Of a DNA stretch of 64,000 bases, positions 27,648 through 37,997 are shown one piece after another. A program made the translations under genes and the position numbers. Each line of letters opens with the position of its first letter. Position 1 is the stretch's first letter. The DNA comes from Flavobacterium granuli (GTDB lineage Bacteria; Bacteroidota; Bacteroidia; Flavobacteriales; Flavobacteriaceae): the NCBI RefSeq assembly GCF_900129705.1, contig NZ_FQWO01000012.1, positions 1-64,000 of the forward strand, read 5' to 3'. The notes below the pieces were generated by a model. The model had not been told where the DNA came from and did no database searches. It was given only the letters and a program-made list of their open reading frames with translations.

Positions 27648-27864
27648 GTCATTGCGATGAAAGAAGCAATCTCTTACCTCTAATTTATTAATACTTTGTG
27701 TCTCGATAACTATCGGGATTGCGGTTAAACAACTTGAAACTTGAAACTTCAAACCTGAAACAATTCAAACTTGAAACAGCTCCTTTGTGTCTCGATTGCT
27801 ATCAGGATTACGGTTAAATAACTTGAAACCTGAAACTTGAAACAACTTAAAACCTGCAACAATT
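27648..27864. repeat. 7-bp array, TTGAAAC/CTGAAAC words
   Basis: Heptad words CTTGAAA/CCTGAAA/TTCAAAC recur at about 27728-27768 and 27822-27872 with a 7-bp period, separated by a TGTCTCGAT...GGATT(G/A)CGGTTAAA direct repeat (27702 and 27786). The array runs into the stop codon of the Wzz-like gene. Similar words occur at 5520-5550. Confidence 0.75.
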
Positions 27865-28926
27865 TTAAACCTGCAGCTCTCTCAACAATCTCCTTACAAT
27901 CAATCCCAAGACCATCAAGAATCCGGCTAAAAACCCGCCCATTACTATCCCTTTTGCCTTGCCAAATTTTTCCTTTTTCAAAGGTAAAATAGGCTGATCA
28001 ATCACCTGAATCAATGGGGTTTCCTTACGCAAAGTAACCTTAGCCAATTCTGTTTGTTTGACCAACTCGGTCAATATCGCCGTATTCGCCTGTACATCGA
28101 CCTGTCTTCTGGCCGAAGGCGCCCGTCTTACGTTCATCGCCGGATTCAACCCAAAGGTGTTATCATTCGCGACCGCCACTCCGGTAATCGCTCCGTTCAA
28201 TTCTCTTCTGATACTATCGGTCTGTCTTTCGAGTATATCCATATTCATTCGGGCCTTCTTACTTTTGGTCGTCACATAAAAATCAGAAACCTCTTTAACC
28301 AAAGCTTCGGTAAAATACTTCGAGAACAATTCATTGGTCGAATTGACATCTATAGTGATGATCGCAATTTTTTTATCTTTTTGCCCCACACTCAATCCAG
28401 TCTTAGACAAATCAGCATACATGACCCCCATAATACTGTCATGCACTCTCGTAAAATACTTTCTGTTAGTATTGGGCAAAAACTGAATACTTTTAAATTT
28501 AGGATTGGCATCCCAATTATCTCTCCACTTATTATGCTGGATATACATCTCAGCCAGCGAAATCGTCTTGCCATCAACAACAACAGGACTCAACAAAGTT
28601 TGTTCCACCATCGCACGCGACTTAAACAATTCGGTCAAATTCGATCCGCTAAAAATACTCCCGCCGCCGCCGCCAAGGTCTATCCCAAAAGAACTGGCCA
28701 GTCCCAAAGCACCGCCTAATCCGCCACCGCCTTTCTCATCTTCCAAGGCAAAAGACAAAGTCGCAGTATAAACCGGTTTCTTAATAAAGGAATACGTAAG
28801 CCCAAATCCGGCCCCTATAACTCCCGCCAACACAATCACCTTCCATTGCGACAGCAAGTAAGCATACCATTCCTTACCCTTCTCTATTAATTCCTTTAAC
28901 GATATCTCGTCATTTTGTACTTCCAT
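27865..28926 (-). CDS. Wzz-like chain-length / LPS biosynthesis protein
   Basis: This 353-residue protein has an N-terminal membrane segment (about residues 30-50, WKVIVLAGVIGAGFGLTYSF), a glycine-rich stretch (GGGGLGGALG, DLGGGGGSIF near 85-115), a periplasmic coiled region and a C-terminal segment FGKAKGIVMGGFLAGFLMVLGLIVRR with the proline/lysine-rich lead typical of Wzz (IQVIDQPILPLKKEKFGKAK). It lacks a kinase domain. It would govern chain length at the inner membrane. The start is ATG 28926; the longer form uses TTG. Confidence 0.88.
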   Translation of the reverse strand: MEVQNDEISLKELIEKGKEWYAYLLSQWKVIVLAGVIGAGFGLTYSFIKKPVYTATLSFALEDEKGGGGLGGALGLASSFGIDLGGGGGSIFSGSNLTELFKSRAMVEQTLLSPVVVDGKTISLAEMYIQHNKWRDNWDANPKFKSIQFLPNTNRKYFTRVHDSIMGVMYADLSKTGLSVGQKDKKIAIITIDVNSTNELFSKYFTEALVKEVSDFYVTTKSKKARMNMDILERQTDSIRRELNGAITGVAVANDNTFGLNPAMNVRRAPSARRQVDVQANTAILTELVKQTELAKVTLRKETPLIQVIDQPILPLKKEKFGKAKGIVMGGFLAGFLMVLGLIVRRLLRELQV

Positions 28927-29473
28927 CAATACTATATTTTATAACTTCCAGCTAATATTTTTTTTCCGTTTCCCGTTTTCCGTTCATCGGTCAACGAACA
29001 TTGTTTTCCATCCATCGTTTCCCGTCCATCGTTTCCCGTCCATCGTTTCCCGTCTCCCGATAGATAGCGGAACGTTTTTTCGATCATCGGCCAACGAACA
29101 TCGTTTACAGACCACTTCTCTCCCCGCCCTTAAATTAAAAACGTAGAAAAACAACGATAAAACGACGTGGCAGCAGTCCGCGAGATGAGCCTGAAAGGCG
29201 AACGGCTCGGGCTGCGGAACATAGTTTTGAGGTAGTTTTTAAGTTTTGAATTTTCAGACTTGATCTTTTGTTTCTTTTGCATCAAGGCAAAAGAAAAAGA
29301 ACCACTTAATATTCACTACTCACGATTCACGACTCAAAACCCTTCATACCAACCTTCTCGATACAATTTTATAAAAACACTATCGCTATTTTATAAAATC
29401 ACTCGAAGTGACGGAAACCGAAAACCGACAACTCACGATTCACAACTCACAACTCACGATTCACGACTCACAA
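28927..29473. repeat. Mixed repeat spacer
   Basis: A 7-bp array of TTTCCCG/TCCATCG words lies at about 28960-29065 (two units give a 14-bp period), then copy 3 of the 180-bp element (29123-29298), a reverse-oriented hairpin element (29354-29413), and an array of ACGATTC-type words leading into the stop at 29474. No gene is visible. Confidence 0.8.
29123..29298 (+). repeat. 180-bp structured repeat, copy 3
   Basis: This copy is nearly identical to copy 1 (2013-2188), including the hairpin TTTCTTTTGC-ATCAAG-GCAAAAGAAA at 29271-29296. Confidence 0.85.
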
Positions 29474-31909
29474 CTACTTAAACGCATTTAGAATCAACAA
29501 AGATAAACTCGTAATAACACTTCCGATACTAACCCATTCCCCGGTACTCATTTTCTTCACTTCCGGCTTCTCAGGAACCACAATCTGCGATCCGGGTCTA
29601 ACCTTCGGATAAGATCGAATAAATAAAAACGAACTCGCTACAGCAGCCTTCCCATTAGGATAAATGATATAGGCTTTTTTCTTCCAGGCCTTAGCATCAA
29701 CACCTCCGGCAGCATTCAGATAATACCCAAAGCCTTTTCCGCTGTCATAAGGAATCTCCGAAGTCAGTAACACATTACCGGTCACTTTGACTCCTTCGTT
29801 AAACGCAACCACCTCAATCTCATCACCGGCAAACAAAGTCACATTGGTGCTGTTTTCTGGGTTTTTAACAATCGACTTCCAATCAACCGGAATAGTCGCA
29901 TATTTCAAATCTTCTTTTAGTTTTTTCTCTAATTTGTTCTGGATACTGTCTTTCTTACCCAAATTCAGTTTTACGTTTTCAAGAGCTTCTATCTGCTTCG
30001 CCTGAATTGGTCTTTTGATTTTAACACCTTCAACATTCGCCAGCGAAGTCAGTCCGCCCGCTCTCTGGATCACATCATACACCCGGTCTTTCTTATGAGC
30101 CAGCACATACTTCCCGGCATAATGCACCGCTCCGCTGACTGTCACCATCTCCGGCTTTTCATACACCGCCATCTTGCGGATATTCACCACATCAAAAGGC
30201 TGCAAGGCAAAATTCTTCGCCTGCTCGTTATTACCGGCCACGATTTCTATATTAAACAACTCGGCCTTATTCGGGTTGCTGTCATCAATTTCTTCAGAGA
30301 CCACCATTCGCGCCACTTCCACTCGTTTCGAAGCCGAACCGGTCAATCCGCCCGCCTGCACCAACAAATCGTTCAAACTCAGGTTTTCATAATAATCATA
30401 AACCCCCGGCTTTTTGATTTCACCGTCGATGGTTATTTTATATTCTTCAACAAAATCCAAAATAGAATAAACCGTCACCACATCTTCTTTCTTCAAAGCG
30501 ATATCGGCATCCAAATCCCCTGCCAAGGCCTTGTCTAAATTCACATTAACGATTTCATTAGTTAGATCCGCCTTCAATCGAAGGATTCGCGCCCTGTTGC
30601 GATAGGCATCTTCTTTCAAACCTTCAGCTTTTAACACCAAATCCGAAATGCGCATCCCTTCATAAAAAGAATAGGTATCCGGTCTGAAAACAGCCCCTTC
30701 AATTTTAATACGATTCTCAAATCGGTTCAAAATCTTGGTCACTCGGAATACATCTCCTGACAGAGGCTTGTATGTCGCATACTCGCTCGCTTTGATATCG
30801 CGAACCTTATATTCCTTATCCGTTTTCTGCAATACATTAACCGAGGCAGTATAGGCAAACTCATTAAATCCACTGGCAAAACTCAAAAGATCGGCAAAAG
30901 TCTCTCCCTTTTTCATTTCAAAAATACCCGGACGCTTCACCTGTCCTTCGACAGTCACTCTTTGATTGTAAGCCGGAATCCGAATCACATCATTATCCTT
31001 CAAACCAATATTGCTGGATTGATCCCCATGCACCAAAAATTGGTAGATATCCACCTTCGCATATACCTTATTATTTCGAAGCAGCTCAATATTTCTATAA
31101 CTGCCGTTTTTTCCCGGTCCTCCGCCCAAAAACAACGCATTATAAACTGTCGCCAAAGAAGAAATAGAATAATTCCCCGGCTGCTTACTGCCTATTAGGG
31201 TAACCTTTATCGTTCGAATACGACTCAGACTCACCGCTACCTGCGATTGTCCTGAAGCCACCGTGCTATATACTCGGGCTATCGCGCCTCTTATTTTTTG
31301 CGTAGCGGCCTCGATGCTCATCCCCGAAACCGGAATCTGACCCACAAACGGAATCGTCAGCTTGCCTTCTACACTGACAGGAATACTGGAATTAAATTCC
31401 TGTACCCCATACACACTCACCTGCAACTCATCACCGGGACCCAAAATATAATTCACCGGCGTAGCCAATGTCAGATTAGGCTCAAAATTCAAAGTGGGAT
31501 TATCAAACAATTCCGAACCAAATACCAAAGCGTTAACCGAATCCTTAACCTTAGTATTGACAATTTTCTGCTGCTTTCTGCCAAAAGCATCCTGCTTATC
31601 GTTGGCATCTCCATCCGATTCACTGTCTTTTTTAACCAAATCTTTGGCAGTCGCCGGCATCGCCAAACGCTCTTTCAGCTTTGCAAATTCAGACGCCGGC
31701 ATCCCCTTAGCCAAAGCCAGAGGTTCTGCCTGCTCGATAGTCATATTATTGCTCTGCAGCTGCGCTTTTATTTTAGCAATATCACTATCCGCCAAATAAT
31801 CCACTTTAAGCGTACTCAAATCGCTACTTTTCAACAAATCCTGCGCAACCATACCGCCGCTTTGAAAAAGAGAAACCAACAAGAAAAGGACAATCAGTAT
31901 TTTTTTCAT
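29474..31909 (-). CDS. Large polysaccharide export protein with SLBB domains
   Basis: This 811-residue envelope protein has a signal peptide (MKKILIVLFLLVSLFQSGGMVAQ), a Poly_export domain (YILGPGDELQVSVYGVQEF near 155, then GKLTIPFVGQIPVSGMSIEAA) and about five or six SLBB beta-grasp units (TVEGQVKRPGIFEMKKGET, IKIEGAVFRPDTYSFYEGM, ITIDGEIKKPGVYDYYENL, VTVSGAVHYAGKYVLAHKK, VKVTGNVLLTSEI). It is much longer than Wza (about 260-380). A single C-terminal membrane helix (VSIGSVITSLSLLILNAF) is seen. The start is MKKILIV; upstream codons derive from an interspersed repeat. Confidence 0.93.
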   Translation of the reverse strand: MKKILIVLFLLVSLFQSGGMVAQDLLKSSDLSTLKVDYLADSDIAKIKAQLQSNNMTIEQAEPLALAKGMPASEFAKLKERLAMPATAKDLVKKDSESDGDANDKQDAFGRKQQKIVNTKVKDSVNALVFGSELFDNPTLNFEPNLTLATPVNYILGPGDELQVSVYGVQEFNSSIPVSVEGKLTIPFVGQIPVSGMSIEAATQKIRGAIARVYSTVASGQSQVAVSLSRIRTIKVTLIGSKQPGNYSISSLATVYNALFLGGGPGKNGSYRNIELLRNNKVYAKVDIYQFLVHGDQSSNIGLKDNDVIRIPAYNQRVTVEGQVKRPGIFEMKKGETFADLLSFASGFNEFAYTASVNVLQKTDKEYKVRDIKASEYATYKPLSGDVFRVTKILNRFENRIKIEGAVFRPDTYSFYEGMRISDLVLKAEGLKEDAYRNRARILRLKADLTNEIVNVNLDKALAGDLDADIALKKEDVVTVYSILDFVEEYKITIDGEIKKPGVYDYYENLSLNDLLVQAGGLTGSASKRVEVARMVVSEEIDDSNPNKAELFNIEIVAGNNEQAKNFALQPFDVVNIRKMAVYEKPEMVTVSGAVHYAGKYVLAHKKDRVYDVIQRAGGLTSLANVEGVKIKRPIQAKQIEALENVKLNLGKKDSIQNKLEKKLKEDLKYATIPVDWKSIVKNPENSTNVTLFAGDEIEVVAFNEGVKVTGNVLLTSEIPYDSGKGFGYYLNAAGGVDAKAWKKKAYIIYPNGKAAVASSFLFIRSYPKVRPGSQIVVPEKPEVKKMSTGEWVSIGSVITSLSLLILNAFK

Positions 31910-33987
31910 ATATAGATAATTATTATTTATTTTTTTTGGTCTCCCATAAATCGGGCCCCATAACAGACAACTCACTGTCATCCTGAGCTTGCCGAAGGAC
32001 ACAACTCACAACTCACGATTCACGATTCACTACTCACAACTCACTACAACAAACGGCTTCGCCCTTGCGACTCCCATTATTGGTTCACTATATTGTAACA
32101 ATTCGCTGCTTTTTTAAGCAACAACCCTTTCAATCCGAGCTTTTCCCAAAAAAAAGCTAAGTTTCGGCAAATATAGTCTTAAAAAAAACCAAATTAAAAT
32201 TTAAATACAGCATCTATAAAAGCAAAACCAAAAACCAAAAAAAATCAAAAACTAAACCATTCAAAACCAACCAACTAAACCCTTTATAAGCTGTTAAAAT
32301 TTTTACAAATATCACTAAATTTAGTGAGGAGTAAAAACTTACAAATACATAGAAAAACAGGCCATTCACCACCCTTTTTTAGCCCTAAAAAAAGACCCTG
32401 TCCCTCACAATTTCACTTCCGACCCCAAAATCCGTTACCCGACAAACAGTAAAATATATCCGATGAACAGCATTAGACACTCGATAGACGTTGTTCGTTG
32501 TCCGACAAACGATGAACGATGAACGATGGACGATTTGTCATCTCGACAAAGGAGAGATCACACGGGAAACTCAATAGTGTAATTAAAATCAATATATTAG
32601 CATTCAGCAAAAACTTCGTGAAGTAATAGGCTAATCACATAAAATCACTGAACGACACACGTCTCACAACCCACAACCGTCTTCTCGATACAATTTTATA
32701 AAAAGCTCTTGCTATTTTATAAAATCACTCGAAGTGACGGGAACTAACAGAACACAACTCACAACTCACTTCTCACTTCTCACTTCTCACAACCCATAAC
32801 CCACAACCGCCTTCTCGATACAATTTTATAAAAAGCTCTCGCTATTTTATAAAATCACTCGAAGTGACGAAAACCGACAACCGAGAACTCACGTCTCACT
32901 TCTCACGATTCACGATTCACGACTCACGACTCACAACTCACAACTCACAACTCACAACCCACAACCCACAACTCAAATCCCTATGATCTAATACGATAAA
33001 GTGAAACATTTTTAAAATCGATATGCGCAAGCGGGACACTCGCCTTCAATCTCATTAAGTCAAGTAAGTAGTATCTTCTGACTAAGATTGTCGACTTACA
33101 TGCGTGATCTCTCCTTCGTCGAGATGACAAACTCACTTAATAAAATAGGCTAAATGCACCCCTTTTGTCATTGCGCTCACTTTAGCCAGAATCTTCAATA
33201 TAAGCTAAACGAAAAACGGCGAACGACATTCGGTGGACGACATTCGGTGGACGATAGACCTCCCGACAACTATCGGGACTGACCACTCACAACCCACAAC
33301 CCACAACTCACTACTCACATCTCACATCTCACATCTCACTAAAAAAAATAGATCAAAGAAGAAAAAATCCCCTTTGACCCACCACATATTCTTTACTCTA
33401 TATTCTGAACTCTCTCCTAAAATCACAACCGATAACTAATCCCTATCGGGACCGACAACTCACGACTCACGACTCACAACCTAATGTCATCCTGAACTGA
33501 GCCTGTCCTGAGCTGAGCCTGTCCTGAGCTTTTGCCGAAGGATCGAAGGATCGAAGGACACAACTCACAAGCCCGTTGTTCGTTGCCCGATATACGATGG
33601 ACCATAAAAACTTCTCGATACAATTTTATAAAAAGCTCTCGCTATTTTATAAAATCACTCGAAGTGACGAAAACCGACAACCGAGAACTCACGTCTCACT
33701 TCTCACGATTCACGATTCACGATTCACGACTCACTAAAAAAAAATAGATCAAAGAAGAAAAATCCCCTTTGACCCACCACATATTCTTTACTCTATATTC
33801 TGAACTCTCTCATAAAATCACAACCGATAACCGATCCCTATCGGGACCGACAACTCACTTCTCACTTCTCACTTCTCACTTCTCACGATTCACTTCTCAC
33901 GATTCACTTCTCACAACTCACTTCTCACTTCTCACGATTCACAACTCACGATTCACAACTCACGATTCACTTCTCACAACTCACAAC
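31910..33987. repeat. 2-kb gene-free region, promoter plus repeats
   Basis: Nearest the SLBB gene lie a TGTCATCCTGAGC-type repeat (31976-32001) and a non-repetitive AT-rich stretch (about 32050-32420) with a TATATTTG box at 32168-32175. Further on are GTCATCTCGAC...GAGAGATCAC in one direction at 32534-32563 and inverted at 33102-33131, three reverse-oriented hairpin elements (32681, 32811, 33611), two GATCAAAG/CTTTGACC hairpins (33351-33379, 33747-33774), a TGTCATCCTGAAC-type repeat with internal duplications (33484-33560), and long 7-bp arrays (32755-32815, 32878-32975, 33275-33345, 33664-33735, 33845-33990). No credible gene. Confidence 0.8.
32168..32175 (-). promoter_or_regulatory. Candidate -7 box for the SLBB gene
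   Basis: A perfect TATATTTG on the minus strand lies about 260 bp upstream of the SLBB start codon within the only non-repetitive part of the spacer. No TTG stands at the ideal distance. If used, it gives a long leader of about 250 nt containing array sequence, a possible target for the UpxY-type antiterminator. Confidence 0.45.
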
Positions 33988-34995
33988 TCACTCCAACAAC
34001 CCAGACCCCTCTCGCTCCAACTTCCCATACAAACTCTTCACATCCTGTGAAAACTCCTTCTGCAAAATTAAATTAGCCGTATCGGTATAAACAAAAATAC
34101 AATCTTTAACCCCGATAAAAGCAGTATAGTTAGGAGTACCGATAGCCATATTCCTGTTTTTATCCACCGGATGACCTATCGAAACCAGATAATCATAAAC
34201 CGCCTCAAAAGACCCTAGATCAGACCAACCAAAAGAGGAGGAAACCACCTTGATCTTCTTACTCCTTTCCATCACCGCATAATCAATGCTGATTGACGGA
34301 ATCTCGAGTGACAGATCCAGATCCAGATTGCCATTAATGCTGTGCTCCCAGGCAATCTTTGACTTGGCATAAACTTCAGGATGAAACAATGCCAACTCTT
34401 CCAGAAATACACTGGCCTTGAAACAAAACATGCCGCTATTCCACAAAAAATCCCCTTTGGCTATAAAATCAGCCGCCGTGACCTGATTGGGCTTTTCACG
34501 AAAAGAAATCACCTGATCCCCTCGGCGTTCAATATAACCATATCCCGTCTCAGGCTTGGTGGGAACAATCCCGAAAGTAACGATAAAACCCTCTCTGGCC
34601 TTAACAATTGCTTCCTGAATCGCAGCCTCATAAGCCTCCATCCCATCAATAATATGATCCGATGGAGTAACGATAAGCACGGCATCAGGCTCTGAAGCAA
34701 AAGCCGCAAAAGCAATCGCCGCTGCAGTATTCCTTGGGGTCGACTCAACAATATCCACATAAGAAGTAGCCGTTTTATCCAAAATCGCCTTACTCAAATG
34801 ACGATTATCAACATTTCCCACAACCAATAAAGTATCGGCAATAGCCTTATTCCGCTCCACGGTCATCTCAAACAACGACTTCCCGTCAAACAAATCAAGA
34901 TACTGCTTAGGTCTGCTCTTACGTGACAAAGGCCACAATCGGCTCCCCACCCCTCCGCTAAGTATCACATGAGTAATCGATTTTTTATTTTCCAT
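33988..34995 (-). CDS. manC: Mannose-1-phosphate guanylyltransferase (second copy)
   Basis: This 335-residue GDP-mannose-forming enzyme has [26 protein letters not shown] near the start, [10 protein letters not shown] near 112, [13 protein letters not shown] near 172, [12 protein letters not shown] near 188 and [14 protein letters not shown] near 240. It lacks the isomerase domain. It differs clearly from the copy at 11720-12808 in sequence and length, so the two were probably acquired separately and are not a recent duplication. The start is ATG 34995; the longer form needs TTG. An array enters its stop codon. Confidence 0.93.
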   Translation of the reverse strand: MENKKSITHVILSGGVGSRLWPLSRKSRPKQYLDLFDGKSLFEMTVERNKAIADTLLVVGNVDNRHLSKAILDKTATSYVDIVESTPRNTAAAIAFAAFASEPDAVLIVTPSDHIIDGMEAYEAAIQEAIVKAREGFIVTFGIVPTKPETGYGYIERRGDQVISFREKPNQVTAADFIAKGDFLWNSGMFCFKASVFLEELALFHPEVYAKSKIAWEHSINGNLDLDLSLEIPSISIDYAVMERSKKIKVVSSSFGWSDLGSFEAVYDYLVSIGHPVDKNRNMAIGTPNYTAFIGVKDCIFVYTDTANLILQKEFSQDVKSLYGKLEREGSGLLE

Positions 34996-35566
34996 ATTCA
35001 ATTCTTTATTTTTTTATTCAGTCTCGTTCTCTTAAATCCAAAAAACGACACCCTTTCTTTCTTCTCTATATCCGACAGACGATTTCCTCCCGAGCTATCG
35101 GGACTAATTGAAAACCGACAACCGCTAACTCACTTCTCACCACTCCTTACCCGCCCTTAAATTAAAAACGTCAAAAAACAACATTTGAAATTAAAAGGAG
35201 GACTGCCAGTGGCAGTCAGGTAGCAGCAGTCCGCGAGTTGAGCCTGAAAGGCGAACGGCTCGGGCTGAGGAACAGAGTTTTGAGGTAGTTTTTAAGTTTT
35301 TAATTTTCAGGCTTGATCTTTTTGTTACTTTTTCCATCAAGACAAATCGAAGATTATTTCATCCGTTCGCCTTGCAGGCTCGGGTCAGCGAACACCACTA
35401 AAAAAACAAAAATCAAGTGAGCTAAAAAAGTAAAGAAACCCTTCATACCAGCCTTCTCGATACAATTTTATAAAAACGCTATCGCTATTTTATAAAATCA
35501 CTCGAAGTGACGAAAACCGACAACCCACAACTCACGATTCACGACTCACGACTCACAACTCACGAC
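34996..35566. repeat. Spacer with interrupted 180-bp element and hairpin
   Basis: The spacer contains copy 4 of the 180-bp element (35150-35430), one reverse-oriented hairpin element (35453-35511) and a 7-bp array running into the stop codon at 35567. No gene seen. Confidence 0.8.
35150..35430 (+). repeat. 180-bp structured repeat, copy 4, with insertions
   Basis: The body matches the other copies but carries an added segment with GACTGCC-agt-GGCAGTC, and its terminal hairpin is split: after TTACTTTTTCC and ATCAAG comes about 80 bp (ACAAATCGAAGATT...CACCACTAAAAAAAC) that ends in a second ATCAAG, followed by TGAGCTAAAAAAGTAA. The inserted segment, with both ATCAAG ends, recurs alone at 49752-49850. 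Confidence 0.75.
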
Positions 35567-36853
35567 TCACAACCTCCCATCAACCACATCTCCCAAAACC
35601 CCCTTCACATCATACAACACACTGTTAGCGTTTCGCAAAGAAGCCAAATCGATATCCAAAAACGCCTTATGCGCCACAGCCAGCACCACCGCATCAAATC
35701 GTTCCTGAGGCAGCGCCGCCGTTGTTGTCAATTGATATTCATGATCAACCTCAAGCGGACTCGCAAGCGGATCATAAATTGTGACAACAATCCCATAATC
35801 GGCCAGAGCAGCAATCACATCGACAATTTTAGTGTTGCGAACATCCGGGCAATTCTCTTTAAAAGTGATGCCAAGCATCAGGAGCCTGGCTCCGTTAACC
35901 GAAATCCCCTTCTTGATCATCAGCTTTACGATTTGAGAAGCCACATAATCCCCCATGCTGTCATTCAACCGCCTGCCGGCCAAAATGATTTCAGGATGAT
36001 AACCCATTTCCTGGGCTTTTTGGGCCAAATAATAAGGATCTACCCCGATGCAGTGTCCGCCAACGAGCCCCGGCTTAAAGGGTAGAAAATTCCATTTGGT
36101 ACCTGCCGCTTCCAAAACCGCCTGGGTATCAATTCCCATCAAGTTGAATATTTTAGCCAATTCATTGACAAAGGCAATATTGATATCGCGCTGCGAATTT
36201 TCGATGACCTTGGCAGCCTCAGCTACTTTTATACTTGAAGCCAGATAGGTTCCCGCACTAATAACGCTTTTGTACAAATCATTGACCTTCTGCCCAATTG
36301 CAGGAGTCGAACCCGCCGTCACTTTCAAAATTTTATCTACCGTATGCTCTTTATCGCCAGGATTAATACGCTCCGGCGAATAACCGGCAAAAAAGTCAAC
36401 GTTAAACTTTAAACCTGAAACCCTTTCTAATACCGGTACACATTCTTCCTCAGTAACCCCCGGATAGACGGTCGACTCATAAATCACAATATCCCCTTTC
36501 TTCAAAACCTGCGCTACCGTCTCGCTGGACTTATAAAGCGGACTCAAATCAGGGCGATTGTTCTTATCAACCGGCGTCGGAACCGTCACAATATAATAAG
36601 TACAATCAGCAATGTCCTTTAAATCAGACGAACATAACAATCCCTTTGAATTCCCCTCCAAAGAATCAACCAATACCTGTTGCAAAACAGCATCGGCTAC
36701 CTCCAGCGTACTGTCCGTACCCGAACGCAGTCCATCGATCCTATTTTGATTAATATCAAATCCAACTACCGGATATTGAGTAGCAAACAAACGCGCCAAA
36801 GGCAAACCCACATAACCCAAACCAATTACTGCTATTTTTATATTGGAACTCAT
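35567..36853 (-). CDS. Nucleotide-sugar dehydrogenase (UDP-HexNAc type)
   Basis: This 428-residue enzyme of the UDP-glucose/GDP-mannose dehydrogenase family oxidises C6 of a UDP-sugar to a uronic acid. Seen are IAVIGLGYVGLPLARLFA (NAD motif, residues 5-22), STVYPGVTEEECVPVLE near 135, the active-site GLVGGHCIGVDPYYLAQKA near 262 (Cys) and GITFKENCPDVRNTK near 325. The wording SPERINPGD and GHCIGVDPYYL fits the TviB/WbpA group acting on UDP-GalNAc or UDP-GlcNAc. The epimerase at 52637-53608 is the likely partner. A TATATTTG box lies 97 bp upstream. Its last codons come from array sequence. Confidence 0.93.
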   Translation of the reverse strand: MSSNIKIAVIGLGYVGLPLARLFATQYPVVGFDINQNRIDGLRSGTDSTLEVADAVLQQVLVDSLEGNSKGLLCSSDLKDIADCTYYIVTVPTPVDKNNRPDLSPLYKSSETVAQVLKKGDIVIYESTVYPGVTEEECVPVLERVSGLKFNVDFFAGYSPERINPGDKEHTVDKILKVTAGSTPAIGQKVNDLYKSVISAGTYLASSIKVAEAAKVIENSQRDINIAFVNELAKIFNLMGIDTQAVLEAAGTKWNFLPFKPGLVGGHCIGVDPYYLAQKAQEMGYHPEIILAGRRLNDSMGDYVASQIVKLMIKKGISVNGARLLMLGITFKENCPDVRNTKIVDVIAALADYGIVVTIYDPLASPLEVDHEYQLTTTAALPQERFDAVVLAVAHKAFLDIDLASLRNANSVLYDVKGVLGDVVDGRL

Positions 36854-36949
36854 TTTTTAAACGATTTTAATCAACTATTGTTAAATCCAGCCTACCCACC
36901 TTAGTATTCCAATCCACAAAAAAATAGAAACTGGAATAAATTTCGTGCA

Positions 36950-36957
36950 CAAATATA
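36950..36957 (-). promoter_or_regulatory. Candidate -7 box for the dehydrogenase operon
   Basis: A perfect TATATTTG lies on the minus strand about 100 bp upstream of the dehydrogenase start at 36853, just inside the edge of the repeat region. No convincing TTG -33 element is seen. It could drive the genes from 36.9 kb leftward. Confidence 0.5.
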
Positions 36958-37450
36958 GTTAATAAACTAGCTTCGTCAGACGATATATGATATTAGATAG
37001 ACGATGGACGATATACGATGTTCGCTGCTCGTTATTCGTTACCCGATAAACGATAAGCGATGGACGATATACGTTGTTCGTTGCCCGATATACGATGGAC
37101 GATAAACGATGGACGATGTTCGCTGCTCGTTATTCGTTGCCCGATAAACGATAAACGATAGACGATATACGATGTTCGTTGCTAACGATGGACAGCATTC
37201 ACGATTCACGACTCACAACCCACAAGCCCGTTGTTCGTTGCCCGATAAACGATGGACCATAAAAACTTCTCGATACAATTTTATAAAAAAGCTGTCGCTA
37301 TTTTATAAAATCCTTACCTATGACGTTTTAATATAATAAGGACTTCGACTCTTCGACAAGTTCAGGCCAATGCTATTAAGTCAAGGGTTCGTCAGTTCGA
37401 GGCATAATTTTTATTCTAAAAAGGCAATATAAAATAACGTTACAACTATC

Positions 37451-37593
37451 GCGTCAGTTCGAGTGAATTTTCAGAAAATGCGAACAGCTTTTTCAGAAAA
37501 TTTGTATCGAGAACCCTTACGTTAAAAGGCTTCTCGATACAATTTTGAATATTAAAGCTATCGCATTAATATTCAAAATCACTCGAAGTGACG
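37451..37593. repeat. Composite hairpin pair, copy 1 of 3
   Basis: Two hairpin elements face each other: CGTCAGTTCGAGTG with AATTTTCAGAAAA/TTTTCAGAAAATT arms (one central mismatch), then, inverted, ATTTTGAATATTAA/TTAATATTCAAAAT arms ending in CACTCGAAGTGACG. They join at GTATCGAGAAC...CTTCTCGATAC. Further copies are at 37998-38139 and 38605-38746. Confidence 0.85.
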
Positions 37594-37997
37594 GAATCAA
37601 CCGATAACTGAAAACTGAGAACCCACAACTCACAAGCCCGTTGCCCGATAAACGCTATACGATATTCGTTGCTAACGATGGACAGCATTCACGACTCACA
37701 ACCCACGACTCACAACCCACAACTCACTCCTCACGATTCACGATTCACTTCTCACAACCCACAAGCCCGTTGCCCGATAAACGATGGACGATAAACGATG
37801 GACCATAAAAACTTCTCGATACAATTTTATAAAAAAGCTGTCGCTATTTTATAAAATCCTGACCTATGATGTTTTGATATAATAAGGACTTCGACTCTTC
37901 GACAAGTTCAGGCCAATGCTATTAAGTCAAGGGTTCGTCTGTTCGAGGCATAATTTTTTACCAAAAAAAGCAATATAAAATGACGTTACAACTATCG

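Noticed and set aside
28929..35001. Longer forms of several genes starting at TTG (14616, 15776, 25054, 28929, 35001, 57596, 39601)
   Set aside because: In each case an ATG a few codons later starts at the family's usual N-terminus; the TTG forms only extend into upstream sequence.
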